A stretch of 64,000 bases of DNA from Neckera pumila (taxonomy: Eukaryota > Streptophyta > Bryopsida > Hypnales > Neckeraceae): the NCBI GenBank assembly GCA_963969595.1, contig OZ018410.1:32492913-32556912 (forward strand), read 5' to 3'. Below are positions 1 to 11,785 of this stretch, in pieces. Below the pieces are notes generated by a model that saw nothing but the letters and a program-made list of their open reading frames with translations, did not search any database and was not told the DNA's origin. Numbering within the stretch: the first letter of the stretch is position 1; every line of letters starts with the position of its first letter. The translations under genes were made by a program, and so were the position numbers.

Positions 1-2
1 TT

Positions 3-540
3 GCCCCTGACATCGACACCAATTGCAACTGTTGCACACTAGGTCTAGAGGAAACACCTACGCACCGGTTTTTCATTTGTCTGCAAGCCCAAGAGGTATG
101 GAACTATGCTCAGCCGATTCTCCATCGCATATCAGGATCTAAACCTACCTTGGGGCCTCACATCAGGTTCGATGCCATTCAATGTATCTTTAGTTCTACT
201 ATTCCACGCCAATTCACTAGCTTCCGTACCATTTGGTCTTTACTCAGAGGCTCCTCCTTGTGGCTCATCTAAATCGCTTATAACAACACCGTTTTCTCAA
301 GGAGCACCTGGCCCCCAACTCTCTACAAGATAACTTATGGAATGACCTTTTGGACTCAGGCAAGGCAGTACAACTTAAGGCCGAGATTAATTTCTCGTCA
401 ACATCCCCAATAATACAATATCATTTGGTCCAAGTTTGATAGTATAATTGGCTCCAATCTCTTGTGTTAGCTTTTTGGAGTGCATCGTCCATCATTTGGA
501 GTAGAAAGGGCCCTACCATTTGTTCTTTCACTTAGTTCTT
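3..540 (+). pseudogene. 3' end of a LINE (non-LTR retrotransposon) reverse transcriptase, zf-RVT region
   Basis: Frame 3 reads a cysteine/histidine cluster (CNCCTLGLEETPTHRFFIC), then AQEVWNYAQPIL and, about 60 residues on, IWSLLRGSSLWLI. This is the layout of the zf-RVT domain at the C terminus of plant LINE ORF2: a C-C-H-C cluster, then VW, then a Trp-rich tail. A TAA stop at 270-272 falls where the family usually has a Trp, and the same frame goes on (TWPPTLYKITYGMTFW) until another stop near 408, so the copy is dead. The rest of ORF2 lies outside the window. A T-rich stretch (530-645) follows and may be its 3' tail. Family assignment rests on my memory of the domain pattern. Confidence 0.7.
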
Positions 541-649
541 TTGGTTCTTGTTCCTCTTTTATTTTATTTTTTTTCCTCTTTTTTCTGTTTTGCTCTTAGA
601 CTATCTCTTCATTTGCCACCCTGGTTGTTGTTCTCTGGTTTCTTCTTAA

Positions 650-1574
650 CCCCTAAAGGACCGGTTGTCCCCTCGGGGGACAAATTGGGTCCGGGCAGGT
701 TCCTACGATCTCAATTTTTAGTAATATTTTTCGGGATTTTTTGAGGTTGTGTATTTCTGCGAGATCTTTGTGAATATATAATTTTTATTTTAATTGGTGC
801 CCGGGAGCAAAAGTTATGGCACAATAAGTAAAATTGGAATTTTGCGGGCAGCACAAAAAAAATCACAAAAAGTCAAAATAATTTTTTTTCAAATTTTTTC
901 CTTAAAGATTATATTTTTGTCTACATGTGAAGCTTTGTTTCATTCAATTTGGACTAATAATGAGAAAGTTATGGACAATCTTAGTTTTTCGGGCAATCTA
1001 AGCATCTTCTTGAAAAAATAAGTTGTAGAATCCATTTTTGAATGCAATTTTGAGAATTTTTCAAAAAAAATTGTTGGAAAGGGTTAGATTTTCTTGCTAG
1101 AACAATCTCACCGTTGGGATTATTGTGATTCAATTCCATCTAAAAGCTATTAACAATTTAGCTTTTTCTTCAATCTTAAACCCACCTCTACTTAACAATT
1201 TTTTAATGAGTGAAAATTAAGTGCTTTTTTTCCTAAATTTTTTTGGTAGATTCTCAACTCAACTACTTAACATAAATAAGTAGAAAATCGAAATCAGTAG
1301 TGCAAAAAATTTGAACTAAAAAGATTCAAAGCCAAAAAATCTGGTCAAGCAAGTTGGAAAAAAACTTGTTTTCTTCACTTTAAATGCATATATCTTGCAA
1401 TCTACGTGGTCAAAGTTTCTGAAATTTCTTCCACATATTCATATACTAGTCAAGTATAAGATCTTATGGTTGGATATGCAAAAAAAAACAATTTTTTAAA
1501 CTCTTTTCTCTTTGCAATAGAAATGACAGTTTTGAATGGTTTTTGGTCGGAAAATCACCTCGGTCCTTCAGGGG
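650..1574 (+). mobile_element. TTAA-flanked piggyBac-like MITE, copy A (925 bp)
   Basis: The element starts CCCCTAAAGGACC and ends GGTCCTTCAGGGG, a near-perfect terminal inverted repeat. TTAA lies directly outside both ends (646-649 and 1575-1578). No coding frame. Just inside the left end is a small perfect hairpin (GTCCCC-TCG-GGGGAC). It serves here as the reference forward copy. It shares internal blocks with copies B, G and I: GCAAAAGTTATGGCA near the left, a stretch on CTAGAACAATCTCACC, and CTTCACTTTAAATGC with TATCTTGCAATC near the right. TTAA duplication and CCC termini are the hallmark of the piggyBac superfamily. Confidence 0.85.
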
Positions 1575-1578
1575 TTAA

Positions 1579-2957
1579 TGCAATGATATTTTCCATTTGT
1601 TCAAAAAAAATAAAAAAATAAACAACATTATTGTACTTCATACTAAGTTTGGGTAGCTTTCAAAATCATTAGGCAGGATAGATACTACCTTCTAAGAGAG
1701 GCTGGTATGTAGCCTAGTGTCACTTGCTAACTTAAGCCCTACAAGGGACTTTCCGTGGAGACCAAGGTGAACAGACTCTCAATATACGCCAATTTCAAAA
1801 GGAGACTCGGGAGTTCCAAGCGGCTCCAAATAGAAACCCTAGGCCCCACCTGACAGCTTCCACGACACACGCCTTCCTTTCGTTTTGGCCCCATTCCCGA
1901 TCCCCGTCTCGCACGCCGTCAACTTTCACTTTGCAGCTCGTCAATCGCTCCCTCTGGCATATGCAAAACTGGCGGAATTGATCCGTGAGTGGTGACGCTG
2001 GCTTTGTCACTTTGCTCATCGCGATCTGAAGGTGGCCAGGTGCGAATTCTGTTCAAAAATCCTGATTTCATCATGTAATCGCGCCTTAATCTCGATCAAA
2101 ATTGCTCACATGCATGTCGAGCTTGCTTGGGCGATTGGCACCTTGCGTCTTTTATGTTCCATGTTTCCTTTGAAATCGTTGTCGTTGGAGGTTTGAAATG
2201 AGCAAGAGTTGCTGGATTTGGGTTCTGATTTTGCCACCGATGGATCACTGCTTGCATTGTGGGTCTGCAATGCTGAATTCGCGTTTTGGGGCGTACCCGT
2301 GTCGGTAACTGGCCTTTTGTGGCTATGGCCGAGTCTTGTGAAATTTAGGGTAGTTTAGATGAAGTTGGGGTAGAGTATCGGTCTTGCCTGTCGATGGAGC
2401 GATGGCGATCACAGTCGCTTAGGTTTTCCGATGGTGAATATACCATTGTTGAGTAAAATTGGGTTGAGTTGTTGTTTGGAATTCAACCACCCTGCTGTGA
2501 CAGTTTTTACAGCGTATGTCCCTGCTCCGTTGCCTTGGCCACTGCGAGTTATGTGCTCCCGTTCTCTTCCTCTCACGTCTCCTTCCGTCTGCTCAATCTT
2601 AAGCTCTATCTGATGCTCTTTGGTGAATAGTAAAGTAGAGGCTCGATGAACCATACAGTACATTAGATGTTCCATTGACCATACAGGTTAACTTTGGTTT
2701 GTGTTAAATGTCTAAACATTTAATCTATTGACATTTAGTAACTTAACACAGAATGAATGTGCAAAATTTGAGATGACACAAGTTTCTAGATTGTTGTAGG
2801 CAAAGGCTCAAAGTTCACCTGTATGGTCAATGGAACCTCTCCCTTGCTGTATGAGAAACGGAGACTTTACATGATTCCTCCGTTTGGTTGATCATGTTCT
2901 GTGACGATTCTAACGAACTGGAATTCTCTTTTGCACTTAGATCGTGACAATTAATCA
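1579..2957. promoter_or_regulatory. F-box gene upstream region and probable 5' leader with intron
   Basis: From about 1800 the base composition turns gene-like. A polypyrimidine acceptor (CTTTTGCACTTAG) ends at 2940, 17 bases before the start codon of the F-box gene, so an intron in the 5' untranslated region is likely. The matching donor cannot be fixed. A MITE (2631-2869) sits inside this inferred intron. I see no convincing TATA box. Confidence 0.45.
2631..2869 (+). mobile_element. MITE, family M2, copy 1
   Basis: Starts TAAAGTAGAGGCTCG and ends with the complement CGGAGACTTTA. The arms share TTCCATTGACCATACAGGT in opposite orientation (left about 2669-2688, right about 2817-2836). A second copy at 21480-21703 has the same order of blocks (CATACAGTACA, CTCCATTGACCAT, ATGTGCAAA, GGGCAAAGGCTCA, CCTCTCCCA). 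About 240 bp, no coding capacity. The exact ends and the target duplication are unresolved, so I do not assign a superfamily. Confidence 0.75.
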
Positions 2958-4430
2958 ATGAGTCACATTATCAGCGCATGGACCGAGAAGTCGGCTTTCT
3001 CGCGTTGGGGAGACCAGTGCAAATGGGGGCGATGGGCAGAAGTGATTGCAAAGGAGAAGCCAGCAACAGAGGGTCACAATGTCACGACGGGGCTCTTGAG
3101 TCACGCCGATGCCAAAAGGATCCGAAGTTCTTCATCGTCTTCGTCTTCTTCTTCTTCTTCCTCTCAAGACGTGGAGATGGACCCTGAGCTTTGGGGCCAT
3201 CTCCAGGACCACATCGACTTGGAGGAGATGGTGATCGCGAAGCTGCCCCTCCACGCGTTCTACCGATCTCTCAGCGTCTGCAAGAAGTGGAGCCATTTGC
3301 TTCAGAACCAACAATTTCTGGAGCGCTCTAGCTCCCTCACTTCTTCATTGCCCAAACCCTTTTTCATTCTTTACGGTGGCCAGCAAGCTTGCCATCAAGC
3401 GATGCTGGTGCAGGACGGAGAAAAATGGGTGTTGAAGGCGCTCCCGTCTGATGGTTTTCGATTTTCAATGCTCACCCCTGATTTCCAGTCTCATGTGGCT
3501 CATGGTGTGGTGTACACCGCCAATTTTCATATGGGAACAGTCTTGAACCTCCACACCAAGCGTCTCCATAGCCTTCCGAGCTCCTGCATGCGAGTTCGAA
3601 GCAGCGGGTGCGCATTTGCGAAGCTAGCTGTGGAGAATCGCTTGGGGCGCTCATACAAGGTGCTCACTGTTTGGTGCCAATATGGAAATCACTCCGCGTC
3701 TGTTTACGACTCTGTTACTGGAGAATGGACACAGAAGCCAACTCCTTGCCCTAAACTAGTGGGCAGTGAATTGGATTCGACTTACTGCGAGGGTGTCATG
3801 TACATGAAGTGTGGGAATACTAGTCGAATCTCCAGGCCTCCAAGGCACTGCCATTCACCGTCTCTTATTGAACCAAAGATGCTAGCTTACAATTTCGAGC
3901 ACGACTCGTGGACTGTGCTTCCACTACCACCTGATGGGCATGAGCCTGCAGGTTTGAATATTCGCAGGCCTGCAGCAATGCATCCTTATGGGCCTGCACC
4001 CAGGCCTGCACAGAGGCGAAGTTTTGGTCCATTGATGCAGGGACTTGGTGAGTGGAGAGGCGTTCTGCGTGATTTAACGCTCACTGATGAGGGCGGGCTT
4101 CGTGTGTGGGAGTTTCAGCAAGATTCTCAGACGTGGATTGAAGTGGATCGCATGCCAGCGCCTATGCTGGAGTGGTTTCTCATTGAGCCTCATTCTTTGC
4201 GAGTGTTTCTGCGGAACCGGTTTGTAGAGAAGATCAAGACGTGCTATTGCGAACATTATATCCTCATATCGCGCCATGACTTTGCGGAAACGTCCGGGCT
4301 GGCCAGATTTGTGTTGTATGACATGGAACGAAAGTCTTGGGAGACTCTGAATGTGGCCAAGAATTGGATCTGCAATTGTATGCCCATGCGGACCTGGCAG
4401 ACGGAACCTACTCGACCTGTGATGACTTGA
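2958..4430 (+). CDS. F-box protein with kelch-like C-terminal region
   Basis: A single 490-residue open frame. Residues 57-69 are 13 serines encoded by a TCN run. The F-box follows at about 82-125, from MDPELWGHL through LPLHAFYRSLSVCKKW to LLQNQQFLE. This is the plant F-box/kelch style that opens M-D-P-x-x-W. The rest (W-containing strands such as EKWVLKALP, GEWTQKPTP, DSWTVLPLP, QTWIEVD, KSWETLNV) looks like a degenerate kelch or F-box-associated beta propeller. Such proteins are substrate adaptors of SCF ubiquitin ligases: the F-box binds SKP1 and the propeller binds the target. The target cannot be told. Start choice: the first ATG after the acceptor at 2940. The Met at residue 74 (MDPELW) is an alternative that matches family starts better. 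Four GCCTGCA motifs lie at 3940-4015. Confidence 0.85.
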   Translation: MSHIISAWTEKSAFSRWGDQCKWGRWAEVIAKEKPATEGHNVTTGLLSHADAKRIRSSSSSSSSSSSSSQDVEMDPELWGHLQDHIDLEEMVIAKLPLHAFYRSLSVCKKWSHLLQNQQFLERSSSLTSSLPKPFFILYGGQQACHQAMLVQDGEKWVLKALPSDGFRFSMLTPDFQSHVAHGVVYTANFHMGTVLNLHTKRLHSLPSSCMRVRSSGCAFAKLAVENRLGRSYKVLTVWCQYGNHSASVYDSVTGEWTQKPTPCPKLVGSELDSTYCEGVMYMKCGNTSRISRPPRHCHSPSLIEPKMLAYNFEHDSWTVLPLPPDGHEPAGLNIRRPAAMHPYGPAPRPAQRRSFGPLMQGLGEWRGVLRDLTLTDEGGLRVWEFQQDSQTWIEVDRMPAPMLEWFLIEPHSLRVFLRNRFVEKIKTCYCEHYILISRHDFAETSGLARFVLYDMERKSWETLNVAKNWICNCMPMRTWQTEPTRPVMT

Positions 4431-6370
4431 ATTTTCATTTATTTCTAACCTTGTTTTTCCATATCATATGGGTCACTGAAAATGAGTATGTAGAAGATAA
4501 CAGGTGGAGGGCTGGCTACAGAGATTACCTTTCTCTTAAGACTGAATTAGAACCCTCAAGTCTTGGAGATCTACGGCTCATTGAGAGGATGGGGGCTATG
4601 ACCTCCTTTTGCTACCGCACTGCACCATGTGGAGATAAACCAGCAGGAGAGGGTTATGCAGCGACCAGCTTCTTGTGGATCTGAATTTGCAGCTTATCTT
4701 GAAGGCCTGCGTACAAAGTTTAGAAGGGCAATTGTATCAGATTAATAGTAAAGACGAGAGATATTATTTGTATTGAAGGGAGAATATCGAACAGTACAAT
4801 AGTGGAGAAGTTACTGTTACTTCAGAGGTTGGGATGGAGAATATTGGATTCTGCCCCAATGTGCCGCTGCTACTCGCAGTAATTGAAATGAAACTGTGTG
4901 GCAGTTCAATGAAGGATAAAATGTGACGTGAAATTGGATGTAAATCAGAGGTCTGGTCAGCTGAGGCATGTTAAGTTGTGGGCGAATGTTTCCAATATTG
5001 GAGCTCCTGCGGAACCGAAGCTTCAGCCGAGCTCGTTTTCTGTGACAAGGTGTGAACCACTTGGCCGTCTCATGTTGATTATTGAACTCGATTTCACAGT
5101 GAGTTTGTACTATGTATTCATTCTAGTGTGCTTCTTGTGATTGGTGTCAAATAGGGGAGACGAGTAGTATACAATCTACCCCCCTTAATCCTACTGCTTG
5201 GAAGATGTCGTGTTAAAGGTCAAATAGTCTGAATGTGAGACAAGTGTCCCACGGTTAAGGATAGTGTGGCAAGGGTGCCAGATATTCCAGAATGTCAATG
5301 AAGATAGGGTCAGATTAAAGAGATTAAAGAGATCTTAGATTGGAGGACTCGACATAGGACCCTAGTATATTTATAAAGCTCTTGATCAGCTCTTAGAGGA
5401 CCTTTTTTCGTTAATTTTTTATTATAGCCTCATTAAGACGGTTCCGCCAGTATCTCAAACCTACTTCTTCTGCTCCTTGTGGTTTGTGGGTCTGCAAAGA
5501 GCTGGGAATGGAGGTCTTCATCAGTCCTGGAGGGAAGAAGCTCTCTAGAGTGCTGGGTTTCCTCCTCCAGGTTCACACTAGCCACAAAGAGCGCAGGTTC
5601 AATGTGTTTGGCGAAGGTAATTGATGCAGGTTGTGACAACTTCATTGCCTGTTCAGTGAGGTAGTTTACATCTTATTTTTGCCAAACCGTAATTGAAAAT
5701 TTCTAGAAAGATTTACAGATTTGTTAGTTGCAGCATCTTGTACGCATTTTAGAATGCCGCCGTTTATGGTATGGCTCACGATGAGCGCAGCTCATTCTCT
5801 GAGGTATACCCGGTTGTGCACGAGATACTAACATGACAAACTGTGAAAACAATACGAGTGATGTTTGACAATTACGTTCTTTCTACGACCCAGCTCTATA
5901 AGAGTACTTGACATGTAGGCAAACTTCCGCTGTTAGAAATAGCATAGCGTTGAGAGGAACTGTGGTCAAGAGCGATTGTTGAATGCTAACAAACTGAGTC
6001 GACTCTGAGGGATCTCTGTTTTGTTTTGTGTGCAACGTCCTCAACTGATTCTGGGTGAGAGAATGGACCCCTAGTTCTTGATATTTTAACCCTATTTAGT
6101 GGTTTCTTTTGTTCAATTTTGACCAACACATTTACTGTTCACTGATTCTGGTGATACAAATCAGCGTCTTAAATAATTATTTTCACAGTATGTTCAATCA
6201 AACTGATCATTTCAAATGGAATCGTGGTCCTTGAGGGGTTACTGGAGCGAGTCAAGACATTTTGTGCACTGCTCCAATAAATATCAGCAGCAAGTCGTGT
6301 GCATAACTTAGTTTATTTCAAAACGTTCAAGGTCTCTGGAACGGGCTACCCTCCTCCGTTGTTGTATTTC
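4431..6370. other. Intergenic: 3' flank of the F-box gene
   Basis: The first several hundred bases probably hold the 3' untranslated region. No coding frame with family features was found. An isolated CCTTGAGGGGTT at 6229-6240 resembles the end of a TTAA repeat, but no partner end is visible. Confidence 0.4.
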
Positions 6371-8312
6371 AAAACGGTGTTTGGAAGGCTGTTTCTCTTT
6401 AATATGTTATTGGCGAATGTATGCATTCTCAAAATGGAAAGAGGGAACCATAGGAATCAAGCCAGCTGAGATTTCAATTTTCGTCCATTCGGCTATTATT
6501 GGCATGACTATGGAAAATGGGCTATGTCCTGCACAAGTGCACCCACGTCGTGACCAAGCCGCTGCGCCGACGCCCGGATTTTGTGCAACTTCTTGCGATG
6601 GACATTGTTCAACATCTTCGGCACCATCTCCATCATTTTTGTGATGGCATCTCCCCTTGGCACACCTGTCTCGGGGTTGTAATGAGGAATGGCTGCTGCC
6701 ATTTTTACACACGAGGTGAGGTCAGAAAATTTGACCCAAATGTGCAACGTTCACTAATTCTGCTGGTAAATTAAGTTTGGTCATGCCTAAATCACAGTAT
6801 GATGAACATCGAATTGGTCATGAAACTGTGGACAATTATTTTGGGATGGAGGGAGTATGTTCTTCAGCAGAAGTTTTAAGAGTTGACTCCTGCCTTAAGC
6901 TGGGCAATATCTCACCTGGGGTTGTAAGAAACGTGACACACCGCCTGGGACGCCAATACTGCTGATTGTTGTCATATTGGTTCAGCAGAGTGCCGTCTGC
7001 AAGCGTTACGCCCTGACACAGGAACAACGTTTACCAGGTTTTGGTGTGTCAAGAGAAACTGGATCACGGCCCGCGCCCAAAATTTGACATCCACTATAGA
7101 GAGTACTCAGTGAGTGGCCAACATCAGCACATCGTGCACCCAAAGAATCTGGATTCCTTTTCCACAGTTGTTGAGGCAAGCTCCTCAAGAATGTTACGAC
7201 TGTGTGTTACATGTGAGTGGATGTGACCTCAGTTGCACTCAAGTATAAGGGAGTGTTGTTTGAGATTGGATGAGTCCTCAATCTAGTTTTCCTCAACAGT
7301 GAGTGAATTGGCAAGTTGATAGTACCTCAAGGGCCAAGAGCACTTGGTGAAAACGGAAGGCCTCCATGGAAGCAAACTCTTCATTGGCAAAGCGACCTGA
7401 CAGGTGATGATTTTTCACATGGAAATGGCCTCGACAGCTGCGTTTCTCGAACACCATTGATGGATCCGGTAGAAATGAGCAGTCTGCACGAATTTCAGCG
7501 GCCACGACTTCCACATCAAACCTGTCACAATTGAACCACGTTTCATTTTTCAGTGCAAGCGAGGAATAAAACTTACAGCAGCTCCTGCGAAATTCCCTTG
7601 CACTGACCCTAGTTTACAACAACTCATACTACGGTAAAGGATACTAAAGAACCATTCCCGTCATTCTCCTGTTGACTGACACCTCTTTCGAATGGCAACT
7701 CATCTCTTCCAATCAACACTGGCTTGGCATTCAGTTAGCAATTTGGGTGTAAGCATGACTTGCATAAGTGTCTACGAGCACTCATCTTTGATTAAAAATC
7801 AGGCTCCCAGTCTCTACCCTTCAATAGTGGTCGACAACCTCCCTATTTGAACGATTGCCAAAGAAACCATCCAACCCATTGATTGAGAAACAATGTGATC
7901 TTCAAAAGAGAGCTCTTGTGATACCCAAAGTCATCACTCTCTCTCCAAAATCACACTCCCACTGACATATCCATCCCAAGTGAAGCCAATTGTTTCTCAC
8001 TTCCCTTAATTAATTCTTCGAAGCCTTTCTACACTCTGTAGGAGCTGACAAAGGGAAATTTCACGGACAAGTTCAGCAAGTAGCCACTCACTTGGTGAGA
8101 AGAGGAGGCGAGGCGGTGATGTTTCGAGAATCCAGCACATCTAACATGGGCACATTATCTCGGTGCCCCTGAAAGTAGAAGTCGCACTGGTCCAGAGGGA
8201 GGTAATGTGCCCATGCCCCCATCTGGCGATCCTGGAAAACTCCCAAAGCTCCGGCCCACATCACCACCATCCACACCACTTTCTCCATGTAATACTTGGA
8301 GCTCCTCTTCAT
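6371..8312 (-). other. Possible exons of an unrecognised minus-strand gene or gene remnant
   Basis: Several minus-strand pieces look exon-like. The first, 8312 to 8092, opens MKRSSKYYMEKVVWMVVMWA, a hydrophobic, signal-peptide-like start, and ends at a good GTGAGT donor. A second, around 7514-7300, runs through SMVFEKRSCRGHFHVKNHH and ends at a GTACTA donor. A third, about 7010-6919, contains TLLNQYDNNQQYWRPRR and ends at GTGAGA. A fourth, about 6710-6520, contains HYNPETGVPRGDAITKMM and ends in a stop after ALVQDIAHFP. I cannot join them into one frame with confidence and recognise no family. It may be a secreted or membrane protein, a decayed gene or chance. Confidence 0.25.
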
Positions 8313-9999
8313 CTCAGTCTGCCTTGGCTGCCACTAACTTGCAAATACTACGAACAATGGCGAAACTTATATTAGCTCGATCAGAAAACGTAACAATGGC
8401 GACACAGACTCAGCTCAGGAAATGGAACAATGTCTTCCTAGCTTTCCAGCTCTGAAATCGGTTCAATCGTCTCTCTCTCCTTCCTTAGTCCTTACAGATG
8501 ATTTCCCATTTTTCTTCTCCACCAAGAGGAGCTTCAATTCTTGCAGCTGAGTTGAGAAATGGCACTGGTGAATGTATCACTGTGACGTGTCATGGAAACC
8601 ATTGGGATCCAGTGAAGAGGCCAAGATAGTCCAGGAAAAACAGTTATGGGGTGTCCGAGCAGATCATTTGCTTGCAACCGCCGCTTTCAGCTCCAGCTCC
8701 AGGGCCCATGATTCGGTTAGCCACAGGGGGCTTCATCATCGTCCATTCAGGTGGCATTAGGAGAGAAGGGCACCTGTGTGCACTTCACAAATTAGAGCTA
8801 AAATGTTCAGAACATTCGATATTAAGGTGAAAACACATAAAACCGTCAAATGAGCAATTCAGCATAGCTGGAAGCAACTTTCTCCAAGGGAAAAAACAAA
8901 CAAATAAAAAAAACTTTTTTTTTTAATAGTATTAGTAAATTGAAAATCATGAATTTTAAAAATAAATTAGAATTTTTGGATAAGACATGTATTAAATACT
9001 ATGAATTTTCAAAGTGGAACTTCCTATTGCCACTGAACTGGAGTCGTCATATAGCTTGGTCATAATACCAAAATCTAGAGTATCAACTGTCAAACATAGG
9101 TAAGAAAATGGATGAAATTATCAAATTTGTTTCCACATTTTTTAAGCCAATATTTAAAAGAAATTTAGTACTAAAAGATGATTTTATAGATGAACTCATG
9201 GATGAACCCATGGATGATTGTGGTTTATTCTACTTTTTTCTTTCTTGCGTACATGCATTTTAGGATGTGTGTTAGTCCATCTGCAAGTACAAAAAAATGC
9301 CTATTGTACACCTCTAGGACAATCTTTAGGATAAGCACATTGATTTTTCATCTTAATACTTATTGACACTAATTTAACAAAGTCATAATTTTTAATTAGT
9401 ATATACATATTAAAATATTATTGTATTATACAAATTTCTACAAATTAATCATTTAGTAACAATGATTTTGGGGTGACACTAATGTTGTGAACTTGATTAT
9501 ACTAGTAGAATTTTTGATTGATTAGACTAAACTTTAGGACCCACAACCACAAGGGGCTAACTTATCATGTAGGCTAACAAGTAAGACCACTTGTGGGTTC
9601 TGTTAAGCAAATGATAAGTACATGAGTTGTCACTAATAAACTTCAATACATGAGATAAGTTTCCTAAAGAATTTAGAATCTTCCGATTAGATTTTATATA
9701 TATAATATAATGAGAACCCGGATGAAAATAAGGCTTTAAATTCTTGAGTATTTTAGCTATGAAATTTGAGGTCAAGTGAGTAGAGAAATTCTTAAATGTG
9801 TTCCTATTGCATAGTTTGGATGTCAATTTCATACTAAAGTACCTATTTACACATAATTCTCTCAAAAAACATTTTAAGATTTCAACTACTTTGGAACTTT
9901 AACTTGTAGAGTGTTTGAATGGGAATTGGCTCGCTAGATTTCCAATTGCAAGGTCACTACTTAGACTCAAATTGCACATGATTGGCTAGCAAGAAGTGT
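8313..9999. other. Intergenic, becoming strongly AT-rich after 8880
   Basis: No gene seen. A sequence at about 9346-9490 (ACTAATTTAACAAAGTC ... GGGGTGACACTAATG) recurs, diverged, at about 11636-11785 on the other side of the Harbinger-type element. Confidence 0.5.
9346..9490 (+). repeat. Dispersed direct repeat, copy 1
   Basis: Shares an ordered set of blocks with 11636-11785: ACTAATTTAACAAAGTCA against TCTAATTTATCAAAGTCA, a TATTGTATTA block, and GGTGACACTAAT against GGTGACTCTAAT at the right. No coding capacity. Class unknown. Confidence 0.5.
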
Positions 10000-10002
10000 T
10001 AA

Positions 10003-11611
10003 GAGCATCTCCAATTTGATTTTGCTATACTAATCCAGCAAAAGCATCGGCTCGGAGTAGGTGGTGTACTTTTTCTGTGGCAAACCGCCAACCTTTTCTA
10101 AGCGGCTCAATAGATTGTGGTTGAAGAAATCCTAAAATAAATATATCACCTATTTTTTAACAATGTTAAGCGGTTTAGTATATGTCTAATTGAGTGATGG
10201 TGGATAATATTCTCCGGTCGGAGAATAGAAATAATGAAGATTGTGCTATTTTTTTTCTAATTTTTCATCAAGTTTGGAAATTGTAAAAATTAAGGAAGTA
10301 TAGATTATAGTCTAATTACTTTCAATGTAAAATGGAGGGACAAAAGTATTGTTGCCCCCTTTTGTTCCCAAATAAACGCTCCCATTTTCAAACACCATTT
10401 TTTACAAATTTTATATAATTCTTGGATCATTGCATTCCTACCTCAATCCCAATCAGGTACGCCAAATTTCAACTTTAAAAAAGCAAAACTCCATTTTTGG
10501 TGAATTTTTAAAGTCAATTTTCATGGTTTTACATAATATTTATTGAAAACAATTAGATAAATTTTTTTAATTCACTTGCAGAGATATGTAGTGAATATCC
10601 ATATGCACATCTTTCCTTCAATAAGCATCTCCAAAAAAAAATTCACAGCTCCCTCTACAAAAAAACTCAATATTGGGATGACAATGTCCTAGTTTTGGAA
10701 AATAGATATACTTTTATTGTAATTCGATTTGACAAGGCAATTATATTATCAGGATCAAATGTACAAAATTAGATACAATGTGATGGTTAATTAGAAAAAT
10801 CTAATTACAATAAAAATATATCTATTTTTCAAAACTAGGACATTGTCACCCCAATATTGAATTTTTTATAGGAGTTGTGAATTTTTTTGGAGATGCTTGT
10901 TAAAGGAAAGATGTGTGTATGGATATTCCCTAATATTTCTGCAATTAAAATAAAAAATTCATCATGAATTGTTTTCAATAGAATATTATGTAAATCCATA
11001 AAAAGTGACTTTAAAAATTCACCAAAAATGGAGTTTTGCTTTTTTAAAGTTGAAATTTGGTATACATGATTGGAATTGAGGTAGGAATGCAATGATCCAA
11101 GAATTGCATAGAAATTGTAAAAATTGGTGTTTGAAAATAGGGATATTTGTGTGGGAACAAAAAGAGGCAACGATACTTTTGTCACCCCATTGTACAGGCA
11201 AACTAGTTTTCAAGAAGTACAAAACTAAAAGGTGTTATTAAAAGGTGTCAATTTGTTATTCATCACACAAAAATGAAGTTGCTAAACCACATCATATTCC
11301 CCTCATTCACAAAAATAAAATACACTATATTGCGCAAATGGGGCCATTGTCAAGAAACAAGTGCCATATACCTTAGTTTGAGTTGTTAGAATCTTCTAGA
11401 AGAATTGGATGTAAGTGGGAAAATGGTTCTCATAGAGAAGAAGCAGTTTGAGCTCCAAGAATTGTTGTAGTGAAGGAATTTTGTAGTGGTGTGTATATTT
11501 TTTAGTCTCCGTAGGAATTGTCCAAGTGCCAGACATGTGAAGTTCATGCCAGAATCAAAGCCATTAAAATGAGTTGCCCTATACTATTTACTGTTCCCAT
11601 TGGAGAAGCTC
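10003..11611. mobile_element. PIF/Harbinger-type non-autonomous element with a long inverted repeat core (1.6 kb)
   Basis: Ends are GAGCATCTCCAAT on the left and ATTGGAGAAGCTC on the right, inverted with one mismatch. TAA lies outside both ends (10000-10002 and 11612-11614), which fits the 3-bp TWA target duplication of PIF/Harbinger elements. The interior is dominated by a long imperfect palindrome (10318-11196). No transposase frame. Confidence 0.65.
10318..11196. repeat. Long imperfect inverted repeat, arms about 400 bp
   Basis: The left arm (about 10318-10725) is the diverged reverse complement of the right arm (about 10795-11196). Paired landmarks: GACAAAAGTATTGTTGCC with GGCAACGATACTTTTGTC, CAAAACTCCATTTTTGGTG with CACCAAAAATGGAGTTTTG, and GACAATGTCCTAGTTTTG with CAAAACTAGGACATTGTC. 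The loop is about 70 bases. A transcript through it would form a long hairpin, a possible small-RNA source. Confidence 0.8.
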
Positions 11612-11635
11612 TAAATATATTATTGACATATAACT

Positions 11636-11785
11636 ACATTGATATGTCCCAATAAGTGCATGTGACTCTAATTTATCAAAGTCACACTATTTTGAATTAG
11701 TTCATATTGAAATAATACCATATTGTATTAATTTACACAAAAATAATAATTGATAATAATACTAATTTTCAAGGTGACTCTAATT
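11636..11785 (+). repeat. Dispersed direct repeat, copy 2
   Basis: Diverged copy of 9346-9490, lying just outside the right end of the Harbinger-type element. Confidence 0.5.

Noticed and set aside
3132..3314. Arg-rich minus-strand frame opposite the F-box gene
   Set aside because: It is the antisense of the poly-Ser codon run and F-box coding sequence.
6061..6240. Possible TTAA element between GACCCCTAG and TTGAGGGGTT
   Set aside because: Too short, ends poorly matched and no TTAA flanks.
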